A stretch of DNA of 64,000 nucleotides from CALCLY01 sp900552775 (GCA_937966555.1 CALCLY010000005.1:8340-72339); one strand, 5' to 3'. Numbered from the stretch's first letter, positions 8,634 to 17,678 are shown. Numbers and translations: made by a program. The notes: a model not told the origin generated them from the sequence alone.

Positions 8634-9755
8634 TTATTCAAAAACCGTTTTGCCGCCTACAATTGTTTTGCAAAGTTCAAACTCTTTATCGAGCACTGTA
8701 AAATCAGCATCCGCTCCGACTTCTATTTTTCCTTTTCCTTCGGCATTTGCAACGCGCGCCGGATTTTCGCTTGCCATCTTAACGGCGTCTTCAGGTCTTA
8801 CTCCCCATGAAATCACATTTTTAAAGCATGCATGAATATTTGTTGTGCTTCCGGCGAGATTGCCTGCCGCAACCGTGGCTTTGCCGTTTTTAACAAATAT
8901 TTTCTGAAAACCGAGAGTATACTCACCGTCCGGCAATCCGGCAGGCGCCAGCGAGTCGCTTATGAGCACCATATTGTCAACACCCTTTTCACGTATAGCA
9001 ATCATTACAGCAGCCGGATGAACATGCAGTCCGTCGCAAATAATCTCCGCCGTAACATCACTGTCAAATGCTGCTCCCACACAGCCCGGCATTCTGTGAT
9101 GAAGCGGACTCATAGCATTATAAAGATGCGTTACATTGGTTGCCCCCCACGAAAAGGCTTTTTTAACCGTTTCATAATCCGCGTCCGTATGCGCAACCGA
9201 AGCTCTCACGCCGCGTGAAACAACATGTTTTATAAATTCTTCCGTATTATCATATTCGGGTGCAACACAAATCATTGAAAGCAGTCCGCAGCTTGCTTCA
9301 AGCATTTCATCAAACTCTTCCGTATCGGGTTTTCTCAAATATTTAAGCTCATGTGCTCCCCTGTGTTTTTCGGTAAAATACGGTCCCTCTATGTTTATGC
9401 CTATTATATTTGCTCCTTCTTGGCTCTCGTCACGCGTTTTAAGCACATTTTTTATTGCGGCAATAATATGCTCGCGGGACTCCGAAACCGTTGTCGGCAC
9501 AAAAGAAGTTACGCCGTGGCTCACCATATAGCGGCGAATGCCTATAAGCTCGTTCATATCTGCATGCTGCATATCTCCGCCTGCCGCTCCGTGCGTATGT
9601 ATATCTATAAATCCCGGAAGCAAATAATAAACTTTCATATCCGCATTTTTGTCGGTTCCTTCATGAAAAGCCGTGATTTTCCCGTCACTTACTTCAACCG
9701 TTCCGCTTTTAAATCCCTTTCCTTTTATGTATACTTTTTCACCGTAAATTAACAT
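8634..9755 (-). CDS. nagA: N-acetylglucosamine-6-phosphate deacetylase
   Basis: 373 residues of the amidohydrolase TIM-barrel family. The metal-binding HTHGAAGGD lies near residue 53 and EGPYFTEKHRGAH near 128. THLYNAMSPLHHR near 215 and the LISDSLAP block near 274 are conserved. It deacetylates GlcNAc-6-P to GlcN-6-P for peptidoglycan recycling or amino-sugar use. AGAGGTGA precedes the ATG at 9755. No nagB is adjacent. It is divergent from spoIIP. Confidence 0.95.
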   Translation of the reverse strand: MLIYGEKVYIKGKGFKSGTVEVSDGKITAFHEGTDKNADMKVYYLLPGFIDIHTHGAAGGDMQHADMNELIGIRRYMVSHGVTSFVPTTVSESREHIIAAIKNVLKTRDESQEGANIIGINIEGPYFTEKHRGAHELKYLRKPDTEEFDEMLEASCGLLSMICVAPEYDNTEEFIKHVVSRGVRASVAHTDADYETVKKAFSWGATNVTHLYNAMSPLHHRMPGCVGAAFDSDVTAEIICDGLHVHPAAVMIAIREKGVDNMVLISDSLAPAGLPDGEYTLGFQKIFVKNGKATVAAGNLAGSTTNIHACFKNVISWGVRPEDAVKMASENPARVANAEGKGKIEVGADADFTVLDKEFELCKTIVGGKTVFE

Positions 9756-9800
9756 AATCAGTCACCTCTGATAATAGAATAATGTTGGGAGGACAAGTTT

Positions 9801-10817
9801 ATGAAAAAAAACTCACTAATAAATATTTTAACGGCAGTTCTTTTCATCGCAGGTATATCTTATGTATTCTTTGGCTCAAACGATAAACGCGAAAACCTTT
9901 TCAACCTGTCTGCAAATGCCTCTATAATGCTGCCTGAAAGTCAAAATAAGTTTCCTGCGGAAAAAGGTTCCAAAGCGGTATCATCCGTAATAGCGGAATA
10001 TTCGGAAAATATATCCGAGCCGTCCGAAACCGAGTCACCGTCCCCGAATATTAATTATACACCCAAAGCCCCCGTTTTGGCAAGTGATTCGGCACAAAAA
10101 ACAGAAATAAAAAACGATACGGACTATTCGGTTGATGCAAGTGTACTCTTGTCTGAACCGGTGTATAAAAAAAGCGGCGATAAAACCGTTCTCATCATGC
10201 ACACTCACACCTCGGAATCTTATGCCGATTCCGCCGCCGACTCCGGCGGTTCATACAGAAACCAAAACGAAGAAACCAATATAATAAGCGTCGGGAATGT
10301 TATTGAGCAAATACTCACAGAACGCGGAATCGGAGTGATTCATGACAAAACATATCACGATTACCCTTCGTATTCAGGCGCATATAAGCGTGCGCTCGAA
10401 ACAATAAATAAAAATCTGGCAGAATACCCCACCGTAACTTTTGTTTTCGATGTACATCGCGATGCAATGCAGGACGAATCGGGTCAATATATGAAAACTC
10501 AATATATAAAAGACGGAATCAAAAGTTCACAGGCACTGCTTGTTGTCGGCACGGACGCAAACGGTCTGGAACATCCGAACTGGCGTGAAAATCTCAAATA
10601 TGCACTGCGTATTCAGCAAAAAATGAATGAAAAATATCCGGGGCTGGCACGCCCGCTGCACCTTCGAAAAGAACGCTTTAACGGTCATGCCTGCCCCGGC
10701 GAAATGATTATTGAAGTAGGTTCCAACGGCAACACTGCCGAAGAATCACGCATTGCCGCAAAATATATTGCAGACTGTATTGCCGATGTTATATCGGAAA
10801 TCCCTGAAAACAGATAA
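9801..10817 (+). CDS. spoIIP: Stage II sporulation protein P (SpoIIP)
   Basis: 338 residues with an N-terminal membrane anchor and a Ser/Pro/Glu-rich linker to about residue 120. The SpoIIP amidase/endopeptidase domain follows: LIMHTHTSESY, VFDVHRDAM and ACPGEMIIEVGSNGNT carry the zinc ligands. In the SpoIID-SpoIIM-SpoIIP complex it degrades peptidoglycan to drive engulfment of the forespore. TGGGAGG precedes the ATG. Its last ~28 bases overlap the 3' end of the convergent regulator gene. Presence implies an endospore former. Confidence 0.94.
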   Translation: MKKNSLINILTAVLFIAGISYVFFGSNDKRENLFNLSANASIMLPESQNKFPAEKGSKAVSSVIAEYSENISEPSETESPSPNINYTPKAPVLASDSAQKTEIKNDTDYSVDASVLLSEPVYKKSGDKTVLIMHTHTSESYADSAADSGGSYRNQNEETNIISVGNVIEQILTERGIGVIHDKTYHDYPSYSGAYKRALETINKNLAEYPTVTFVFDVHRDAMQDESGQYMKTQYIKDGIKSSQALLVVGTDANGLEHPNWRENLKYALRIQQKMNEKYPGLARPLHLRKERFNGHACPGEMIIEVGSNGNTAEESRIAAKYIADCIADVISEIPENR

Positions 10818-11424
10818 CCTTTCCGATTATTTTATATTTTTTATCTCCGGCGATGTATGTAATATCCGGGTAGCCTCTGTCAGAGCTCAGCGTTACGAAT
10901 TTGCCTTTTCTTAAAAATTTCCTGAAAAATACATCTTCTCCATCATGGCTTACGGCAGCAATATCTCCGTTTGACAGTGCATTTGTAACCTCAACAAAAA
11001 CGGTATCTCCCTTGCGTGCTCTGCCGCATCTTTGAAAGTCATCTTCAAGTAAAATTGCAATAATATCGGAACCTTTTTGCAAATCGTACTGAAAAACAAC
11101 ACGGTCTATTATTTCAGACTCCCTTACAATCGCCTTTGCCGCGGTGCCCGCTCTCATCACGGGCACATAGTGGCACTGTCCTTTAATTCTGCCTATTATA
11201 GGCTCCGAAATTCCGACACTTTTGCCTGTTCCTCCCGTAATATACGAAGGCGTTACGCCGAAATAATCCGCAAGTTTCAAAATAGTTTCTTCATCCGGCT
11301 CGGCATATGCGGTCTCGAATTTCGTAATCGCCGAAACACTTATCCCAAGTTCATATGCAAGCTGTTCCCTTTCCATATTTTTTCTTAATCTTAATCCGGT
11401 TAAAGTTTCGCTTATTACAGACAC
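10789..11424 (-). CDS. XRE-type HTH regulator with LexA/S24-like domain lacking catalytic residues
   Basis: 211 residues from a GTG start behind AAAGGAG. Residues 5-62 are an XRE helix-turn-helix; residues ~75-205 resemble the LexA/CI S24 domain (GDIAAV, DGEDVFF). Where LexA has GDSM, this protein reads EDDF (127-130), so the serine is Asp. The catalytic lysine position reads Arg168 (with K169 next to it). RAG near 91-93 resembles the cleavage site. It is likely a non-cleaving sensor or repressor. It lies 16 bp after the mazF-like gene, so the three probably share one operon. Confidence 0.85.
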   Translation of the reverse strand: MSVISETLTGLRLRKNMEREQLAYELGISVSAITKFETAYAEPDEETILKLADYFGVTPSYITGGTGKSVGISEPIIGRIKGQCHYVPVMRAGTAAKAIVRESEIIDRVVFQYDLQKGSDIIAILLEDDFQRCGRARKGDTVFVEVTNALSNGDIAAVSHDGEDVFFRKFLRKGKFVTLSSDRGYPDITYIAGDKKYKIIGKVICFQGFPI

Positions 11425-11440
11425 ACCTTATTCTCCTTTG

Positions 11441-11785
11441 CTAAAACAGCCCAAAGCTTATGCTTATGGCTTCATTGACTTTATTCATAAGTTCATCATC
11501 AAGTCTGCCTATTTTTTCTTTAAGGCGCTTTTTATCTATCGTACGAACCTGCTCAAGCAATATAACGGAATCTTTCGACAAGCCGTACATCTGCGCATTA
11601 ACTTCAATATGCGTCGGAAGTTTAGCCTTATTTATCTGGCTTGTTATTGCGGCTGCAATAACTGTCGGACTGTATTTGTTTCCGACATCGTTCTGCACAA
11701 CAAGAACAGGCCTTATTCCGCCTTGCTCAGAGCCTATTACGGGACTTAAATCCGCGTAATAAATATCGCCTCTTTTTACAATCAT
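11441..11785 (-). CDS. ndoA: MazF/PemK-family endoribonuclease toxin (NdoA type)
   Basis: 114 residues. The start VKRGDIYYADLSPVIGSEQG and the RPVLVVQNDVGN strand are the MazF signature; the LPTHIEV and LLEQVRTIDK blocks complete the fold. It cleaves mRNA at short specific sequences as a homodimer and is held by the antitoxin. The start overlaps the antitoxin stop by 4 bases, giving translational coupling. Order and proximity to nnrD match the usual Firmicutes locus, although alr is missing here. Confidence 0.95.
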   Translation of the reverse strand: MIVKRGDIYYADLSPVIGSEQGGIRPVLVVQNDVGNKYSPTVIAAAITSQINKAKLPTHIEVNAQMYGLSKDSVILLEQVRTIDKKRLKEKIGRLDDELMNKVNEAISISFGLF

Positions 11786-12060
11786 TGCTTACACTCCGAT
11801 AATATTTCCTCATAAATTATAAGCGCCTCGTTATCCGCCGCAAGGCCGCTTTCAGCTATTTCAGAATTTATATCGCCCATGTCGGTGTAGCCCTTCTCCA
11901 TCATCTTCAGAATAAGCGAACGCTTTTTCTCTTTGAGATACACCCCGAGAGCCAGCCTTACAAACTCGCTTCTCGAGACGTTGTCTCTTGCTGCTGCCTC
12001 GTCTATTTCCGAAAGTAATGAAGACGGCATACTTATAAGTATTCTTTTTTGTTCACTCAC
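11782..12060 (-). CDS. ndoAI: Ribbon-helix-helix antitoxin of the MazEF/NdoAI-NdoA pair
   Basis: 92 residues from the GTG at 12060, which has AGAGGGTGG upstream. The in-frame ATG at 12090 would sit at the transcription start and lacks a ribosome site. RILISMPSSLLSEIDEAAAR is the CopG-like beta-helix-helix DNA-binding fold; the acidic C-terminus (IAESGLAADNEALI) is the expected toxin-binding part. It probably autoregulates its promoter. Confidence 0.88.
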   Translation of the reverse strand: MSEQKRILISMPSSLLSEIDEAAARDNVSRSEFVRLALGVYLKEKKRSLILKMMEKGYTDMGDINSEIAESGLAADNEALIIYEEILSECKQ

Positions 12061-12096
12061 TTTTGCCACCCTCTCAGATATACGATTCATATATAA

Positions 12097-12126
12097 ATTA
12101 TATATCCGTTAAGGTATAAAAGTCAA
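12097..12126 (-). promoter_or_regulatory. Promoter of the mazEF-type operon
   Basis: On the minus strand TTGACT and TATAAT are separated by 18 bp. The transcription start would fall near 12090, supporting a GTG start at 12060 for the antitoxin. Confidence 0.65.
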
Positions 12127-12205
12127 GAGTATTTCTCTGCCACGGGCGGCGGTATTTATATTTTGCACATAAAACAGGAAATAAATACACAGAGCCGCCA
12201 ATTTT

Positions 12206-13657
12206 TCAATTTTTTTCAAACAACGAAAAAGCGTCCGGTATATTATCTGCCAAGGAAGCAGCCGTAACCGAAGCTTTACCAAGCTTTGCAGCCGCAAAAT
12301 CTCCGGCAGCGCCGTGCAAAAACACAGCCGTTTTTGCACTTTCGAGCGCGCTCAGCCTCGGCGCCAGACCTGCCGTCATACCTGCCAGTACATCCCCGCT
12401 TCCTCCGGTTGCCATGCCTTCATTCCCTGTACTGTTAATATATGCTTTTCCGCCCGGCGCGGCTACAACGGTGAAAGCCGTTTTAAGCACAAGAATAACA
12501 TTGTATTTTTTCGCAAAATCCACTGCAAGCTCAATTCTGCGGCAAAGAACTTCTTCAACAGCTATGCCTGTCAGCCTCGAAAATTCCTTCGGATGCGGCG
12601 TAATAATTATATCGCAGGTATGCCTGTTCAGCATTCCCGTATCATCTGCCAAAGCATTTATTGCATCCGCATCAATCACAAGTTTTCCGCGGCAATTTTT
12701 TATTGCCCTTTGAAGCGTTCTCTGCGTTTTCAGCGAATTACCCATACCGTTTCCTATTAAAACACTGTCATAATTTTCAAAATCAACGGAATCAATATCT
12801 TTATACATTGCACATGTAAGGCGCGACATAAGCGGAAGCGCCATATCGTGCGGAGCTGCAACGGTTACCGTTCCCGTTCCGCAAAGCTGTGCCGCATACG
12901 CCGCAAGACACGGTGCTCCGAGCATTCCGAGAGATCCGCCCGCAACAAGTGTTTTTCCCATTGTACCTTTATTTGCTCCGCGTGAAAGAATCGGTAAAAC
13001 AATATCGTTTTTATCTACAAGATTAATATCAGTGTTAACGGTATCATTGGGAACAGATATTCCGCAAACTTTCACGTCACCGGTAAAATCAGCAGAAAGC
13101 GGAGAATATAACCCTCTTTTTGCATATCCAAAAGTTACTGTTTTATCGGCTTTTACGGAATTTTTGTCCGCTTCCCCCGTATCCGAATTTACCCCCAAGG
13201 GCACATCTGCCGAAATAACATATCCATCGGCGCGGTTTATTGTGTTTGCCGCCGCTTTATATTTTCCGGCAAGTTCTCCGTGAAATCCGGTACCGCATAT
13301 GCATTCCGCTATAACATCGGCATTGAGAATTTCCGCTTCCGAAAACTCTGTATGCAACACCCCGAGAGAACACATAATCTTATAATTTTGCAGCGCCGCG
13401 CCGCGGTAATCACCTTCGTCCGCAAGCTCAAGCACAGCTGTGTTGATTCCGGCAGCAAAGAGAAGCCTTGCAAGTGCAAAACCGTCTCCGGCATTTTGAC
13501 CTTTTCCCGTCACAACCGCCACACGGGACGGGTTTTGCTTTATAATTTCATTAAACAATGCCATTGCGGCATTTTCCATGAGAATCTGCTCCGAAAGCCC
13601 GGCCTCAGCAAGCTTTCTCTCGGCAAATCTCATTTCTTTTGCTGTAACAAGCTTCAT
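12206..13657 (-). CDS. nnr: Bifunctional NAD(P)H-hydrate epimerase / ADP-dependent dehydratase
   Basis: 483 residues. Residues 1-205 form the YjeF N-terminal epimerase (GKGQNAGDGFALARLL); residues ~220-480 form the ribokinase-like dehydratase (GANKGTMGKTLVAGGS, IITPHPKEFSRL, GMATGGSGDVLAGM). Together they repair hydrated NAD(P)H. The fused form is common in bacteria. The start has GAGAGG upstream. It is 12 bp downstream of a small membrane protein gene on the same strand. Confidence 0.95.
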   Translation of the reverse strand: MKLVTAKEMRFAERKLAEAGLSEQILMENAAMALFNEIIKQNPSRVAVVTGKGQNAGDGFALARLLFAAGINTAVLELADEGDYRGAALQNYKIMCSLGVLHTEFSEAEILNADVIAECICGTGFHGELAGKYKAAANTINRADGYVISADVPLGVNSDTGEADKNSVKADKTVTFGYAKRGLYSPLSADFTGDVKVCGISVPNDTVNTDINLVDKNDIVLPILSRGANKGTMGKTLVAGGSLGMLGAPCLAAYAAQLCGTGTVTVAAPHDMALPLMSRLTCAMYKDIDSVDFENYDSVLIGNGMGNSLKTQRTLQRAIKNCRGKLVIDADAINALADDTGMLNRHTCDIIITPHPKEFSRLTGIAVEEVLCRRIELAVDFAKKYNVILVLKTAFTVVAAPGGKAYINSTGNEGMATGGSGDVLAGMTAGLAPRLSALESAKTAVFLHGAAGDFAAAKLGKASVTAASLADNIPDAFSLFEKN

Positions 13658-13669
13658 AAAGATAACCTC

Positions 13670-14200
13670 TCAATTCAAAAAAGTGCTGTCGGGACGAAAC
13701 TTTTTTAAAGTGTCAAGCATTTTTTCACTCGGATTGTAAAAAAGAACTCCCTTTGCGCCGTCTTTTCTGTATACAGAAAAATATGTATTTTCATCTTTCA
13801 AAGAAGATGACGCGTCAACCGAGGGCAGCTTATCATATTCTTCCGTAAACATGCCTCCTTTTAAAGGTGCTGTTATTTCAAAAGTTCTGACGCTTACGTT
13901 TAATATGCGCTTTCTGCTTTTTCTGTTTGTGATTTTGTCAACGTCCAAATCACTTCCCGTGACGGAATACTCAAATTCAATATTAGATCTTTTTATAAGC
14001 TTTACAGCTCCCCACCATACAAGAGCTATGAGCGGAAACATAAGATTAGGCAAGCCGGGTATGCCACGCTCAATCATTGCCGTACCAAGTCCCAGAACAT
14101 AATACGAAACTATCAGCGCAAGCAAAATTACTATAATCGTCATTGCTGCATCACGCCCGCTTTTTTTCTTTTTAACCATGTATTCGCAATAAGAATCCAC
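13670..14200 (-). CDS. Membrane protein with PH-like soluble part, unknown function
   Basis: 176 residues from a GTG behind GGAGG. Two transmembrane segments lie around residues 18-38 and 50-66, separated by a short loop. The rest (IEFEYSVTGSDLDVDKITNRK, then VRTFEIT) looks like a bacterial PH-like domain. It recalls DUF6106-type proteins of Clostridia, but I cannot confirm that assignment. It lies directly before nnr in the same direction. The substrate or partner is unknown. Confidence 0.72.
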   Translation of the reverse strand: MDSYCEYMVKKKKSGRDAAMTIIVILLALIVSYYVLGLGTAMIERGIPGLPNLMFPLIALVWWGAVKLIKRSNIEFEYSVTGSDLDVDKITNRKSRKRILNVSVRTFEITAPLKGGMFTEEYDKLPSVDASSSLKDENTYFSVYRKDGAKGVLFYNPSEKMLDTLKKFRPDSTFLN

Positions 14201-14244
14201 AAAAAAACCTCCGTTTCACAATTTGCGGCGGCAAAAGCCTGCCT

Positions 14245-15195
14245 TTAGATAAAAAATTTAATCATCACAAAAAGATATGCCGCATATACGCTGAGCAAAG
14301 CAACGCCTTGCCACCGCATAAGCTTTTTGCAAATGAGCATCGGAATTATCGCAATTGCTGCCGTCAAAAGACAGACAGGCATATCGAGTATAATCGACTG
14401 TGCGGCAGCGGGCAGTGCCTCTCCCGAAACAAATCCGCAAAGCGGCACAATGAGCGTTGTATCTATTATATTGGCTCCGATTATATTACCTACCGACAGC
14501 GCTCCGTGTTTTTTAGACACTGCCGTAATGGTAGTTACAAGTTCCGGAAGGGATGTTCCTATCGCAATAAGCGTTACACCGACAACCGCTTCGGGAATTC
14601 CGAGACGGATCGCAAGAATCTGACCGTTGTCAACCAGAAGTCTTGCTCCCACAACGATTCCTGCCGTTCCGAGCAAAAATTTTATAACATTAATCCAAAT
14701 TTCTTTTCCTTCCGGCTTTTCCGTATCACTTTCAATCATATCTCTTTTGGCGGAACGAATATTTTCTATCACAAAAACAATAAATATTGCTAAAAGCAAA
14801 ATGCTTCCGAGTATCGAAAGGCTTCCTTTTAAGCTGAAAATATATATACATGCCGCCGCGAGCACCATAAGTATTCCTTTTAACAAATAATCGCTTCTTT
14901 TTATTGCAAAAGGACTGAACAAAGCGCAGATACTGAGTATAAGCCCGATGTTCGCGGTAACAGATCCTATTGCGTTGCCTATGGCTATATCGGCGCTTCC
15001 CGAAAGAGCCGCAAAAACCGAAACTATTATCTCTGGCAATGTTGTTGCAAGGCTCACAACCGTAGCGCCGACTATTACTTTCGGTATACCTGAAACCTCC
15101 GCAATCCACGCGGCCGCATCAACAAACACGTCTCCGCCTTTGATTATAAGAGCTATACCGATAAGAAATAAAACGATAACCAATACCAAATTCAT
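14245..15195 (-). CDS. Calcium/sodium antiporter (CaCA family, YrbG-like)
   Basis: 316 residues from the ATG at 15195, which has TGGAG at the right distance; an ATG at 15219 is possible but lacks one. Two inverted repeats of five membrane helices each carry the alpha motifs SLATTLPEIIVS with AIGNAIGSVTANIG, and AIGTSLPELVTT with SVGNIIGANIID. These bind Na+ and Ca2+. The acidic loop near the middle (ESDTEKPEGKE) is cytoplasmic. Likely monocistronic, with a hairpin before it. Confidence 0.93.
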   Translation of the reverse strand: MNLVLVIVLFLIGIALIIKGGDVFVDAAAWIAEVSGIPKVIVGATVVSLATTLPEIIVSVFAALSGSADIAIGNAIGSVTANIGLILSICALFSPFAIKRSDYLLKGILMVLAAACIYIFSLKGSLSILGSILLLAIFIVFVIENIRSAKRDMIESDTEKPEGKEIWINVIKFLLGTAGIVVGARLLVDNGQILAIRLGIPEAVVGVTLIAIGTSLPELVTTITAVSKKHGALSVGNIIGANIIDTTLIVPLCGFVSGEALPAAAQSIILDMPVCLLTAAIAIIPMLICKKLMRWQGVALLSVYAAYLFVMIKFFI

Positions 15196-15253
15196 ATAAA
15201 AACTCCAATCTGTCATCAAAATAACGCCTATATAATTATGATATTATAGTTAC

Positions 15254-15292
15254 AAGAAACCGTCGTAAACGTCAGTATTACGGCGGTTTCTT
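15254..15292 (-). terminator. Hairpin after nifU
   Basis: AAGAAACCG(T)CGTAA pairs with TTACG(G)CGGTTTCTT. On the minus strand it follows nifU and precedes the antiporter gene; the T tail is short. Confidence 0.6.
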
Positions 15293-15311
15293 ATCTTTAC
15301 TTGTGTTTGTA

Positions 15312-15764
15312 TTATTTACTTTCCTCATCGTGCTCGTGGTTGTGCGCACCGCACGAACCGCAGCATCCGCTGCATTTTTTCTCCGGCAAGGGACGGCCGT
15401 TTTTCTTGCAATAATCGGACAAAGCCGCATAAATTGCCTCTTCGGCAAGTACGGAGCAATGTATTTTCTGCGGCGGAAGTCCGCCCAAAGCCTCTACAAC
15501 AGCTTTGTTTGTAAGCTCCATCGCTTCGTCTATACTTTTTCCTTTAACAAGCTCCGTTGCCATACTGCTCGTTGCTATAGCAGAACCGCAGCCGAACGTT
15601 TTAAACTTTATATCAACAATTATGTCGTCTTTTATTTTGAGATACATTTTCATTATATCTCCGCACTTTGCATTGCCGACTTCACCTACGCCATCTGCAT
15701 TTTCTATTTCGCCTACATTTCTCGGATGCATGAAATGATCCATTACTTTCTCTGTGTATACCAT
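15312..15764 (-). CDS. nifU: Fe-S cluster scaffold NifU/IscU with Cys-His-rich tail
   Basis: 150 residues. Three scaffold cysteines are in NAKCGDI (about residue 35), TFGCGSAIA (about 60) and KIHCSVLAEEA (about 103). The tail CSGCCGSCGAHNHEHDEE is an extra Cys/His-rich extension seen in clostridial homologues, possibly for metal handling. It assembles Fe-S clusters with sulfur from the adjacent cysteine desulfurase. The start lies 6 bp after nifS, so the two are cotranscribed. Confidence 0.94.
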   Translation of the reverse strand: MVYTEKVMDHFMHPRNVGEIENADGVGEVGNAKCGDIMKMYLKIKDDIIVDIKFKTFGCGSAIATSSMATELVKGKSIDEAMELTNKAVVEALGGLPPQKIHCSVLAEEAIYAALSDYCKKNGRPLPEKKCSGCCGSCGAHNHEHDEESK

Positions 15765-15770
15765 AAAAAT

Positions 15771-16946
15771 CTACTCCTTTTCTACATTCTCGTAAAGCGG
15801 CGACATTTCTCTGAGTCTTTGAACGATTCCCGGAAGAACCTCAAGAAGCTTGTCCGCCTCTTCCTCTGTATTTTCGTCACCTATACTAATTCTGAGTGAA
15901 CCGTGCGCTATTTCGTGCGGCAAACCCGTCGCCAAAAGAACATGTGAAGGATCAAGAGAATCCGAAGCACACGCCGAACCGCTTGATACCGCAATTCCGT
16001 TTATGTCAAGCCACAAAAGAAGCGACTCGCCCTCTATATATTTAAAAGAAAAATTAACATTGCCCGGCAATCTGTTTTGCGGATGACCGTTAAGGTTTAC
16101 ATACGGAATAGTTTCCGTAATTCCTTTTATGATTTTATCTCTTATTGCCGTAACTCTTGCGGTTTTCTCTTCCATTGTCGAAACAGCAATTTCCAGAGCC
16201 TTTGCAAGCCCGACAATATAAGCCGTGTTTTCCGTGCCGGCACGTCTGCCTTTTTCCTGCATTCCTCCGTGAATAAGATTTTCGGGCCGTATACCGGTTC
16301 TCACATAAAGAGCGCCGATCCCCTTCGGTGCATGAAACTTATGTCCTGAAAGGCTGAGCATATCCACGCCGAGTTTTTTAACATCTATCGGAACAGCGCC
16401 CACCGCCTGAACCGCATCCGTGTGGAAAAGCGCTCCGGCTTCGTGAGCAATTTTGCAAAGTTCCTCGATAGGTTCTATTGTGCCTATTTCATTGTTTGCA
16501 TACATAACCGAAACGAGCGCCGTTTTATCATCAACTGCTTCGCGCAGTGCATCCGCACTTACCGTGCCGTATTCGTCAACAGGCAGATATACAACCTCAA
16601 ATCCGTTTTTCTCCAAAAATTTGCACGTATTTATAACCGCATGATGCTCTATCTGAGATGTTATAATCTTGTTTTTTCCTCTTGACTTATATGCCTGAGC
16701 AATACCTTTTATCGCCCAGTTATCCGCCTCGCTTCCGCAGGACGTAAAAAATATCTCCGTATCTTTGCAGCCCAAACAACCTGCTATGGTCTTTCGTGCC
16801 TTTGCAACTTCTTCACCCGCTTCTCTTCCCTTTGAATAGAATATAGAAGACGGATTCCCGTAGCAGTCTTTAAAAAATGGAAGCATTGCCTCCAGCACTT
16901 CAGGTTTTACGGCCGTTGTTGCCGCATTGTCAAAGTATATCACCAT
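15771..16946 (-). CDS. nifS: Cysteine desulfurase NifS
   Basis: 391 residues of the class V PLP fold. SLSGHKFHAPKGIGAL carries the PLP lysine. SSGSACASDSLDPSHVL carries the active-site cysteine in the short-loop context typical of NifS/IscS group I. The FDNAATT start and the HTDAVQAVG block are also present. It mobilises sulfur from cysteine for the Fe-S scaffold NifU. A TTGAAT-17-TATAAT promoter and AGAGGTG ribosome site precede it. Confidence 0.96.
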   Translation of the reverse strand: MVIYFDNAATTAVKPEVLEAMLPFFKDCYGNPSSIFYSKGREAGEEVAKARKTIAGCLGCKDTEIFFTSCGSEADNWAIKGIAQAYKSRGKNKIITSQIEHHAVINTCKFLEKNGFEVVYLPVDEYGTVSADALREAVDDKTALVSVMYANNEIGTIEPIEELCKIAHEAGALFHTDAVQAVGAVPIDVKKLGVDMLSLSGHKFHAPKGIGALYVRTGIRPENLIHGGMQEKGRRAGTENTAYIVGLAKALEIAVSTMEEKTARVTAIRDKIIKGITETIPYVNLNGHPQNRLPGNVNFSFKYIEGESLLLWLDINGIAVSSGSACASDSLDPSHVLLATGLPHEIAHGSLRISIGDENTEEEADKLLEVLPGIVQRLREMSPLYENVEKE

Positions 16947-16964
16947 TTATCACCTCTACAGGTT

Positions 16965-16993
16965 ATTATACACCACTTTTATCAATAATTCAA
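16965..16993 (-). promoter_or_regulatory. Promoter of nifS-nifU
   Basis: Minus strand TTGAAT (16993-16988), 17-bp spacer, TATAAT (16970-16965). No Rrf2-type operator is obvious. Confidence 0.75.
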
Positions 16994-17150
16994 TATATTA
17001 CTCAAAATTTGTTTTAACCGTTTTTTAACAAATTTATGAAGCTTTTTTTTTAAAATTTGTTAATGCTTGATATTTTTTTATCAAAGTTATTATTTTGTTA
17101 TAAAGAATTGTGTTTCGGAAAAAACTTTTATATTTTTTAGAAAAAAACTA

Positions 17151-17179
17151 TTGACTTTTTTTGACCCATATGTTAAAAT
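17151..17179 (+). promoter_or_regulatory. Promoter of tRNA-Trp
   Basis: TTGACT (17151-17156), 17-bp spacer, TAAAAT (17174-17179), about 20 bp before the tRNA 5' end. Confidence 0.75.
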
Positions 17180-17199
17180 ATTATTTGTTCGTTTCATAT

Positions 17200-17275
17200 A
17201 GGGGTATAGCTCAGTTGGTAGAGCATCGGTCTCCAAAACCGAGTGCCGAGGGTTCAAGTCCTTCTGCCCCTGCCA
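17200..17275 (+). tRNA. tRNA-Trp (anticodon CCA)
   Basis: 76 nt including an encoded 3' CCA. The acceptor stem AGGGGTA pairs with TGCCCCT. D arm AGCTCAGTTGGTAGAGC; anticodon loop TCTCCAAAA gives CCA; T arm GAGGGTTCAAGTCCTTC. The cloverleaf is complete. Confidence 0.97.
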
Positions 17276-17290
17276 AATCAAACACATCCG

Positions 17291-17323
17291 AACACATTTC
17301 ATTAAATCACAATGAAATGTGTT
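17291..17323 (+). terminator. Hairpin after tRNA-Trp
   Basis: AACACATTTCATT pairs perfectly with AATGAAATGTGTT around a 7-base loop; the T tail is weak. Probable terminator or processing hairpin. Confidence 0.55.
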
Positions 17324-17422
17324 CCTTGCGTTTAAGACCATGCGAAAGGAATTTATAAGAATCCTCATATTTTTTCCGCATTCCTGTAAAATTTAAAAAA
17401 AATTATTTTTTTAAAAAAAGTG

Positions 17423-17451
17423 TTGACAAACATAAGAAAAAGTAGTATAAT
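17423..17451 (+). promoter_or_regulatory. Promoter of tRNA-Leu
   Basis: TTGACA (17423-17428), 17-bp spacer, TATAAT (17446-17451): perfect consensus, about 25 bp before the tRNA. Confidence 0.9.
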
Positions 17452-17476
17452 AATTTATGTTGTCGCAAAGACAAAT

Positions 17477-17560
17477 GCGAGTGTGCTGGAACTGGCAGAC
17501 AGGCACGTTTGAGGGGCGTGTGCTTATGGCGTACGGGTTCAAGTCCCGTCACTCGCACCA
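17477..17560 (+). tRNA. tRNA-Leu (anticodon GAG)
   Basis: 84 nt including CCA. Acceptor GCGAGTG pairs with CACTCGC. The anticodon stem CACG/CGTG encloses TTGAGGG, i.e. GAG, decoding CTC/CTT. A class II variable arm (GTGCTTATGGCGTAC) and T arm CGGGTTCAAGTCCCG are present. Confidence 0.96.
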
Positions 17561-17564
17561 TATC

Positions 17565-17604
17565 GAGTGTTCATAACGTGTATGAAGTTATGAACACTCT
17601 TTTT
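17565..17604 (+). terminator. Terminator after tRNA-Leu
   Basis: GAGTGTTCATAAC pairs with GTTATGAACACTC, followed by TTTTT. Confidence 0.88.
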
Positions 17605-17678
17605 CTATGCATATGGTCTTTCAAAAAACTTTATCGCGTGCTGTGTTGTTCGCACAAATATGGTACGCGGATTGGGTG

